From positions 1 through 9,529 of the forward strand of contig JAEYTJ010000278.1 in assembly GCA_023434095.1 (NCBI GenBank): a DNA stretch of 9,529 nt, written 5' to 3'. The translations under genes and the position numbers were made by a program. The stretch is from Pseudomonadota bacterium. GTDB lineage: Bacteria; Pseudomonadota; Alphaproteobacteria; Rhizobiales; Xanthobacteraceae. The first letter of the stretch is position 1; every line of letters begins with the position of its first letter. Shown here one piece after another: positions 1 through 5,195 of this stretch. The notes beneath the pieces are model-generated. The model saw only the letters and a list, made by a program, of their open reading frames with translations, ran no database searches and was not told the DNA's origin.

Positions 1-3000
1 CTGGCGGGACGGGCGGGCACAGGGGCGGCAGGTGCTGCCGCCGGCCCGGCGCCTGCGCGCGCGCCGCGCGACAGCTGGCGGCCACGCTCCAGAAGCGAAG
101 TCGGGGGCTGCTCGGGTTGCAGGCGCTTGCGCGCTTCCTCGGCGGTTATCGCCTCGCCGAAGAAACGCCCCTGGCCGTAGCGACAGCCGAGCTTTCCCAG
201 CGCGGCGGCGACCTGCTCGGTCTCGACGCCCTCGGCGATGATGTCCATGCCGAGATCCTGCGCCATGTTCACGATGGTGCGCAGGATGATAGGGCGCTGC
301 GCCTTGTTGCCGCTACGGCCCAGCGCCTTGGTGAAGGTGCGGTCGACCTTGATGCTGTCGAAGGGGAAGCGCTGGAGATAGGCGAGCGCCGAATAGCCGG
401 AGCCGAAATCCTCCAGCGTCAGGCCGGCATCAAGCTCGCGCATGCGGGCGAGAATCTGCGCCGTGTATTCCGGATTCTCCATCGTCAGCGACTCGGACAA
501 TTCCAGCTTCAGCGTGCCCGGCGCCACGACGTTGCGCGCGAGCACCGCCTTGAGGTCCTGCAGCAGGTCATGGCGCAGCATCTGGCGGGAGGAGATGTTG
601 ACCGAGATGAAGATCGGTTCGCCGCGCAGCGAACGCTGCCAAACGCCGAGCTGGCGCGCGGCGGTGTCGAGCACGAACAGGCCGAGATCGACGATCAGCC
701 CGGAATCCTCGGCAAGGCCGAGGAAATCGTCGGGCGTGAGGGTCCCCAGCGTCGGGTGCTGCCAGCGCATCATCGATTCGAAGCCGGCGATGCGGCGCGT
801 CTCGAGATCGACGATGGGCTGGTAGAGGACGCTGATCTCGCTGCGCTGCAGCGCCTGGCGCAGGTCCTGCTCCATCGTTAGCCGGTCGAGCTTCTGCGTC
901 CGCATGTTCGGGCGGAACACCTCGATGCGGTCGCCGCCCACGCGCTTGGCGAAATACATCGCGAGCTCGGCGTCCTTGAGCGTCTCCACCGGCGTGCGCT
1001 TCTGGCCGTCGGCGAGCAGGAGGCCGATCGAGGCGGTGATGAAGATCTCGCGGTCGCCGAAGGTGATGGGCGCGCGCAGCGTGCGGCGCAGCGTGTCGGC
1101 GAAGGCGGTGATCCGCTCGGGGTCGCGCTCGGAGAGCAGGATCAGGGCGAAATGGTCGCTGCCGAGCCGTGCCAGCGTGTCCTGCTGCTTGACGAGGCGC
1201 ATCAGCCGGCGGGCGACGGTGAGCAGGATGGAATCGCCCGCCGGCATGCCGAGGGTGGCGTTTACCTGCTTGAAGCGGTCGAGGTCGATCAGCATGACCG
1301 TCGGCCGGATCTGGTCGTCGCTGCGGGCAAGGCCGTTGGCGGCGGCGACGCGGTCGAGGAACAGTTCGCGGTTGGGCAGGCCGGTCAGGTTGTCGTGCAC
1401 CGCGTCGTGGAGCATGCGCTCCTCGGCGGTGCGGCTGTCGGTGACGTCGGAGAGCGTGCCGATGCAGCGCACCACCTCGCCATCGGTGCCGACCACCGGA
1501 CGGGCGCGCAGGTTGAACCAGAGATAATGGCCGTCATGCGCGCGCAGCCGGAAATCCTGGTCGATGCGCCCGCGCCGTTGGTCGAGCAGCCCGTCCAGCG
1601 TGGCGCGGAAGCGGTCGCGGTCGGCGGGATGGATGATGTCGAGCCAGCCGGCGGCTTCGGTCTCCAGCGTGCCCTGCTTGAGGCCCAGCATGTGCTCGGC
1701 CTCGGGGCTGACATGGATGCGGTCGGTGTCGACGTCCCAGTCCCAGACGATGTCGCCCGAGCCCGCCACGGCGAGCGCGCGGCGCTCCAGCTCCTGCGCG
1801 CTGCCGGCGACCGAGCCGATGCCGGCGAAGGCGTGCTGCATCACGGTGAAGCCGATGAGCATCACGATCAGCACCAGTCCGCCGAGCAGCGCCGGGGCGA
1901 CCAGGTCGTTGCCGATGCGCCCCGAGACCGCCATGCCGGCCGTGATTACCCATACCACGAGCAGGAACAGGGTCGGGATGATGAGCACCGCCCGGTCGTA
2001 GCGGTGCAATGCCAGCCACACCACCACGCCGAAGCCCATGAAGGAGACGACGAGCAGCGAGGGGCGGGCGATGCCCGCGGCGGCGGAGGGGTCGAGCAAA
2101 GCGAGGCCGACGATGGCGGCGAGGAACACCAGCCAGCCGGCGGTGACATGGGCGTAGCGCACATGCCAGCGGTTGAGGTTGAGATAGGCGAACAGGAACA
2201 CCACCAGCGTCGCGGCGAGGATCGCTTCGCCCGCCGCGCGCCAGAACTGCTGCGCCAGCGGCGAGATGCCGAACACTTTCGACCAGAAGCCGAAATCGAG
2301 GCCGATATAGCCCAGCACCGCCCAGGCGAGGGCCGCCGCCGCCGGGAACATCGCGCTGCCCTTCACCACGAACAGGATGGTGAGGAACAGCGCCAGCAGG
2401 CCGGCGATGCCGATGACGATGCCGTTGTAGAGGGTGAAGCTGTTGACCTTGTCCTTGTAGGCCTCCGGCTCCCACAGATAGAGCTGCGGCAGGCCGCCAT
2501 CGCCGAGTTCGGCCACCAGCGTCACCGTGGTGCCGGGATCGAGCGTGAGGAAGAACACGTCGGCGTCCGGCGCGTTCTGCAGCTCCGGCCGGAAACCCTG
2601 GCTGGTGGTGACGTTGAGGATGCGGCGGTTGCCGAGGTCCGGCCACAGCACGCCGGAGCCGACCATCCGGTAATGCGGCGCGACGATCAGCCGGTCGACC
2701 TGCTCGTCGGTGTTGTTGGCGAGGGCGAAGACCGCCCATTTGCTGCCATGCGGCCCCGGCACCACCGAGCGCACCTCGATGCGGCGGACGATGCCGTCGG
2801 CACCGGGTACGGTCGAGACCTGCAGGCGGTCGGTATCGCTGGTCCGCCGCTCGATGGCGGGGGCGAGATCGATCACCGGCGCGTCGAGGCGGATCGCCAC
2901 GGCCTCCAGCGCGCGGGCGTCCGGCGCGCCCAGCGTGAGCATCGCGACCAGCACCGCCACCACCACCGCGAGCGCCCGGACGACATCCGGACGGGGGGAG

Positions 3001-3014
3001 AGAAGACGCGGCAT
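1..3014 (-). CDS. Membrane 7TM-PAS-GGDEF-EAL cyclic-di-GMP signalling protein, C-terminus cut by window edge
   Basis: An open frame of about 1004 codons runs from ATG at 3014 off the left edge with no stop. Order of parts: signal peptide (residues 1-35, ARA|LEA cleavage), an extracytoplasmic domain to about 190, seven hydrophobic segments at about 197-393 (7TMR-DISM-like), a PAS/PAC domain at about 405-525 (VWDWDVDTDRIHVS), a GGDEF domain at about 535-700 (DNLTGLPN, MLIDLDRFK) and an EAL domain at about 712-955 (YQPIVDL, LELSES, IKVDR, AEGVET, GQGRFF), then an Ala/Pro-rich tail. The family makes or degrades cyclic-di-GMP at the inner membrane in response to a periplasmic or PAS-sensed signal. 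The GGDEF motif is GSDHF (618-622) and the inhibitory-site RxxD is KQQD, so cyclase activity is doubtful. The EAL triad is ESM (746-748) and DDFG is EDFG (868-871), while the other catalytic-type residues remain. It could be a phosphodiesterase or a c-di-GMP receptor. No strong Shine-Dalgarno precedes the start, which was chosen because it begins the signal peptide. Confidence 0.93.
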   Translation of the reverse strand, partial: MPRLLSPRPDVVRALAVVVAVLVAMLTLGAPDARALEAVAIRLDAPVIDLAPAIERRTSDTDRLQVSTVPGADGIVRRIEVRSVVPGPHGSKWAVFALANNTDEQVDRLIVAPHYRMVGSGVLWPDLGNRRILNVTTSQGFRPELQNAPDADVFFLTLDPGTTVTLVAELGDGGLPQLYLWEPEAYKDKVNSFTLYNGIVIGIAGLLALFLTILFVVKGSAMFPAAAALAWAVLGYIGLDFGFWSKVFGISPLAQQFWRAAGEAILAATLVVFLFAYLNLNRWHVRYAHVTAGWLVFLAAIVGLALLDPSAAAGIARPSLLVVSFMGFGVVVWLALHRYDRAVLIIPTLFLLVVWVITAGMAVSGRIGNDLVAPALLGGLVLIVMLIGFTVMQHAFAGIGSVAGSAQELERRALAVAGSGDIVWDWDVDTDRIHVSPEAEHMLGLKQGTLETEAAGWLDIIHPADRDRFRATLDGLLDQRRGRIDQDFRLRAHDGHYLWFNLRARPVVGTDGEVVRCIGTLSDVTDSRTAEERMLHDAVHDNLTGLPNRELFLDRVAAANGLARSDDQIRPTVMLIDLDRFKQVNATLGMPAGDSILLTVARRLMRLVKQQDTLARLGSDHFALILLSERDPERITAFADTLRRTLRAPITFGDREIFITASIGLLLADGQKRTPVETLKDAELAMYFAKRVGGDRIEVFRPNMRTQKLDRLTMEQDLRQALQRSEISVLYQPIVDLETRRIAGFESMMRWQHPTLGTLTPDDFLGLAEDSGLIVDLGLFVLDTAARQLGVWQRSLRGEPIFISVNISSRQMLRHDLLQDLKAVLARNVVAPGTLKLELSESLTMENPEYTAQILARMRELDAGLTLEDFGSGYSALAYLQRFPFDSIKVDRTFTKALGRSGNKAQRPIILRTIVNMAQDLGMDIIAEGVETEQVAAALGKLGCRYGQGRFFGEAITAEEARKRLQPEQPPTSLLERGRQLSRGARAGAGPAAAPAAPVPARPA

Positions 3015-3230
3015 TGCCCGCGACGGTACTGGACGAGCGATGAGCAAACGAATTCCCCAGAAGCTGCCTTGGACGCTGCGCCGCCGGCTCCCAACGGCGA
3101 AGCGTCCCGATGAGTAGCGGTGCCCGGCGGCATGAGCAAGGCGGGAACGCGCCGCCCGGCCTGGCCGGCGGGACGGGCGCCACCCGCCCTTCCCCTGCAA
3201 TTGCGTCGTTCGTGGGACAGCCGCCGCCCG
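3015..3230. other. Intergenic region between the Sel1 gene and the c-di-GMP sensor gene
   Basis: This gene-free spacer lies downstream of the Sel1 gene and upstream of the sensor gene, both on the minus strand, so it should hold the sensor promoter. I see a GC-rich inverted repeat (GGCGGG at 3167-3172 and CCCGCC at 3183-3188, 10-base loop) with no T-run on either side, so it is at best a weak or Rho-assisted terminator. The octamer ATGAGCAA occurs twice (near 3040 and 3133), probably by chance. I found no convincing -35/-10 pair. Confidence 0.4.
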
Positions 3231-4247
3231 CTAATAGGCCGGAGGCGGCGTCCACGGCTTGATCCGCGCCTGTGCCTGCGCCCGCTGTTCGGGGGTGAGG
3301 CTCGCCACCAGCCTGTCGAGCGTGGGATCGTCGAGCTTCTGGGCCTTGGCGATGAGGTGCCAGCCGGCAGCGGCGATCACGTCCTTGGGAGCGCCGCGCC
3401 CGGCCGAAAGGATGCGTGCATAGCGGTTCTGGGCGATGGCGTTGCCCTGCAGCGCCGCCTTACGGAAAAGCGCGGCGGCGCGCTCCTCGTCCTTGGGCAC
3501 GCCGACGCCGTTGAACACCGCGATGGCCAGCTCGGTGGTGGCGACGTCGTTGCCGATCTCGCTGGCGCGCTGGAGCAGGCGGGCGGATTCGATGGGGTCG
3601 CGGGGGACGCCGTTGCCGTCGCGGTAGAGGGTCGCCAGCGCGTAGAGCGCGTCCGGCTGGTCGCGCTCGGCGCCGCGCTTGAACCATTCGGCAGCGATGG
3701 CCGGTTCCTTCGGCGCAACCTCGCCCTGGAGATAGACGAGGCCGAGATTATAGGCGGCGCGGGCGCTGCCGTTTTCCGCGGCCTGGCGGAAGAAGTCGAC
3801 GGCCTGGTCCTTGGTGGTGACGGTGGGCGAGGCCATGAGAAGGGCGCCGAGGGTGAAGAGCGCATCGGCATTCCCCCGTGCCGCCGCCGCCTCGTACCAT
3901 TTGCGTGCCGCGGTGGGGTCCTGGCGCACCCCGTAGCCCTGCGACAGGAGTTCGGCGGCCAGCACCATCGCCGCCGCGTCGCTCTGCGCATTGGCGCGGC
4001 TGACGGCGAGATCCATCGCCGTGCGGTAGCGCCCGCGCTGATAGGCGGTGAAGGCGGGATCGGGGTCGACGCCCAGAGGCGCGGCGGCGCCCGGCTTCGC
4101 CCCGGCGGGGGCGCCCGCACCGGGCTTCGGCGCGGCGGGCGACTGCGCCAGCGCCGGGCCGGTTGCCGCCAGGTGCGCCAGAAGCAGGCCGGCCGGGATC
4201 GCCAAGCCCTGCAACAAGCGGTGGCCGGGCGTGCGCGCCGCTCGCAT
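3231..4247 (-). CDS. Exported Sel1-like (TPR-like) repeat protein
   Basis: Encodes 338 residues. A signal peptide covers 1-34 (hydrophobic core LAIPAGLLLAHLAATG, ALA|QS cleavage), followed by a Pro/Ala/Gly/Lys linker at 37-58 containing KPGA repeats. About six Sel1-type units of 35-36 residues follow: roughly 90-125, 126-160, 161-196, 197-232, 233-268 and 269-304. They show the usual A.....LG.LY..G.GV..D...A..W...AA..G pattern. Sel1 repeats form alpha-helical solenoids that act as protein-protein scaffolds; this one is predicted to be periplasmic. No catalytic residues are evident. The start overlaps the stop of the upstream ThiE-like gene by one base (TGATG), with an AGAGG ribosome-binding site inside that gene, so the two are translationally coupled. 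Longer in-frame starts exist but would precede the signal peptide and lie inside the upstream gene. The partner is unknown. Confidence 0.93.
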   Translation of the reverse strand: MRAARTPGHRLLQGLAIPAGLLLAHLAATGPALAQSPAAPKPGAGAPAGAKPGAAAPLGVDPDPAFTAYQRGRYRTAMDLAVSRANAQSDAAAMVLAAELLSQGYGVRQDPTAARKWYEAAAARGNADALFTLGALLMASPTVTTKDQAVDFFRQAAENGSARAAYNLGLVYLQGEVAPKEPAIAAEWFKRGAERDQPDALYALATLYRDGNGVPRDPIESARLLQRASEIGNDVATTELAIAVFNGVGVPKDEERAAALFRKAALQGNAIAQNRYARILSAGRGAPKDVIAAAGWHLIAKAQKLDDPTLDRLVASLTPEQRAQAQARIKPWTPPPAY

Positions 4248-4259
4248 CAGGATGCCTCT
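4245..4259 (-). promoter_or_regulatory. Coupled stop/start (TGATG) with ribosome-binding site of the Sel1 gene
   Basis: On the minus strand the TGA of the ThiE-like gene (4249-4247) shares its A with the ATG of the Sel1 gene (4247-4245). An AGAGG motif (4259-4255) stands seven bases before that ATG. This decides the Sel1 start and implies termination-reinitiation coupling within one transcript. Confidence 0.8.
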
Positions 4260-4900
4260 GCCGGAAGGACCAGGCGCGCCGCAAGCGCCCGGGCACCCTC
4301 GCCGGGGGCCTCGAAGATCAGCGTGTCGACGGCGATAAAATCGGCCCCGGCGGCAACCAGCGCCTCCACCTCCTCCAGCGTGCGGGCATAGCCGACGCAG
4401 GGCGGCTCGAACAGCTGCGCCCACCATTCAGTGCGCTCCAGCGTCGCCTCGAAGGGCGGGCGGCGCCCTTCCGCATCCGGCTCGCCGAACATCACATAGT
4501 CCGCGCCGGCCTCCGCGGCGCTCATGGCGTCGTGCTTGGTCCGCAGCCCGCCGGCCCCGACGATACCGTCCGAACGCCGCGCGGCGGCGGCTTTCAGTGC
4601 GGGGGCGCCTTCGACATGAGCGCCGTCGGCGCCGAGCGTCGCGGCAAGCGAGGCGTCGCCTTCGACAAGACCGGCGGCGCCGATGGCCTCGCAGGCGTCG
4701 AGCAGCGGCTTCAGCGCCTGTGCGGCCGCGCCGGGAGAGGGCCGCAGCAGCACGGCGGCGATATCCACCTCGCCCGCCGCCTGTCGCAGCGCCTCGGCCT
4801 GGGCCGCGATGCCGGCCGCATCGGCGGCCGGAGCGAGCACATAGAGGCGGGGCGCCGGGCGGGGCGGTTCGGAGGCAGGGCGGGAGGAGGAGCGAGCCAT
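4247..4900 (-). CDS. ThiE-fold protein (thiamine-phosphate-synthase family), probably not a canonical ThiE
   Basis: Encodes 217 residues from ATG 4900. In-frame alternatives are ATG 4927 (226 residues) and GTG 4969 (240); none has a strong Shine-Dalgarno, and 4900 was chosen because the conserved domain begins about 17 residues later (PRLYVLAP). The TIM-barrel pattern of the family is visible: IAAVLLRPSPG (48-58), LVEGDASLAATLGADGAH (78-95), GIVGAGGLRTKHDAM (112-126), AGADYVMFGEPDAEGR (131-146) and AGADFIAVD (184-192). True ThiE enzymes join HMP-pyrophosphate to thiazole phosphate. By my by-eye alignment the usual lysine after QxR is S55, the ND pair is E80-G81, the TPTK loop is EPDAEGR, and the GGI phosphate-binding motif is replaced by GYARTL. 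The protein is cytoplasmic and is coupled to an exported Sel1 protein. It may be a pseudo-enzyme or have another substrate. Automatic pipelines would probably call it thiE. Confidence 0.87.
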   Translation of the reverse strand: MARSSSRPASEPPRPAPRLYVLAPAADAAGIAAQAEALRQAAGEVDIAAVLLRPSPGAAAQALKPLLDACEAIGAAGLVEGDASLAATLGADGAHVEGAPALKAAAARRSDGIVGAGGLRTKHDAMSAAEAGADYVMFGEPDAEGRRPPFEATLERTEWWAQLFEPPCVGYARTLEEVEALVAAGADFIAVDTLIFEAPGEGARALAARLVLPAEAS

Positions 4901-4999
4901 GAGGGAAACAGTCTTGTGACGAGCCATTGGGGGAAGCCATCGGCGAGGATGGCGGCGAAAGCACGGCACGCGGCGCTTTCTCTAGCGCGGGCGGCCCTT

Positions 5000-5037
5000 G
5001 GCGGTCCAGTGCGCCGCTGCGGACGCAGGGGACCGCC
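5000..5037. repeat. Perfect 8-bp inverted repeat in divergent intergenic region
   Basis: GGCGGTCC (5000-5007) and GGACCGCC (5030-5037) are perfect inverted copies separated by 22 bases. A smaller CCGC-T-GCGG hairpin (5014-5022) lies between them. The element is upstream of all three candidate starts of the ThiE-like gene, and would sit in that gene's leader RNA if transcription starts near the AT-richer island. No T-run follows on either strand. It could be a two-half-site operator or a leader hairpin; function unknown. Confidence 0.45.
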
Positions 5038-5045
5038 GCCTTCGC

Positions 5046-5140
5046 CTTAATGCGGTAATATTTTGACGGCGTTCTCTCTTCCGTCGCTTTCGTGTTCCGA
5101 CGACGTCTTATCGTTACGAATCAGCGGTGCTAATGCTCTA
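5046..5140. promoter_or_regulatory. AT-richer island, likely divergent promoter region
   Basis: This stretch is visibly poorer in GC than the rest of the window and lies between the divergent ThiE-like and exported-protein genes. It contains a good plus-strand -35-like TTGACG (5063-5068), but no good -10 at 17-18 bases. A TAATATTTT run (5056-5064), a nine-base palindrome TCGTTACGA (5111-5119) and TATCGT-like -10 candidates are also present. I cannot assign exact promoters; the call rests on position and composition. Confidence 0.3.
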
Positions 5141-5185
5141 CCGCAGCAAGCCGACCGGCCCGTCGCCGGATCGCCGCCGCCCGTT

Positions 5186-5195
5186 TGGGGGAAAC
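5186..5195 (+). promoter_or_regulatory. Ribosome-binding site of the modular exported protein
   Basis: The purine run GGGGGAAA (5187-5194) ends one base before ATG at 5196, and that ATG begins a clear signal peptide. It supports 5196 over the in-frame upstream ATG at 5127, whose extra 23 residues are charged and proline-rich and would bury the signal peptide. Confidence 0.65.

Noticed and set aside
1152..3113. A 653-codon open frame on the plus strand, antisense to the c-di-GMP sensor gene
   Set aside because: Its translation is rich in Arg, His, Asp and Glu with no domain pattern. It is the usual stop-poor mirror of a GC-rich coding strand, and the minus-strand frame carries clear PAS, GGDEF and EAL motifs.
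3038..3140. Repeated ATGAGCAA octamers as a paired regulatory site
   Set aside because: Two short copies with dissimilar flanks are expected by chance at this scale; no symmetry or promoter relation is visible.
3167..3188. Rho-independent terminator after the Sel1 gene
   Set aside because: The 6-bp GC stem with a 10-base loop is not followed by a T-run on the minus strand, so it does not meet the usual criteria.
1534..3255. A 573-codon minus-strand frame overlapping the sensor gene
   Set aside because: It is out of frame with the domain-bearing reading; the translation is low-complexity Arg/Gly/Ala/Pro.
4970..5062. A thiamine pyrophosphate riboswitch ahead of the ThiE-like gene
   Set aside because: I looked on the minus strand for the thi-box CUGAGA and the conserved partner helix and found neither; only the unrelated GC-rich inverted repeat is present.
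5127..5195. Upstream ATG extending the exported protein by 23 residues
   Set aside because: The extension is polar and proline-rich and would put the signal peptide internally. ATG 5196 has a GGGGGAAA run before it and starts a textbook signal peptide.
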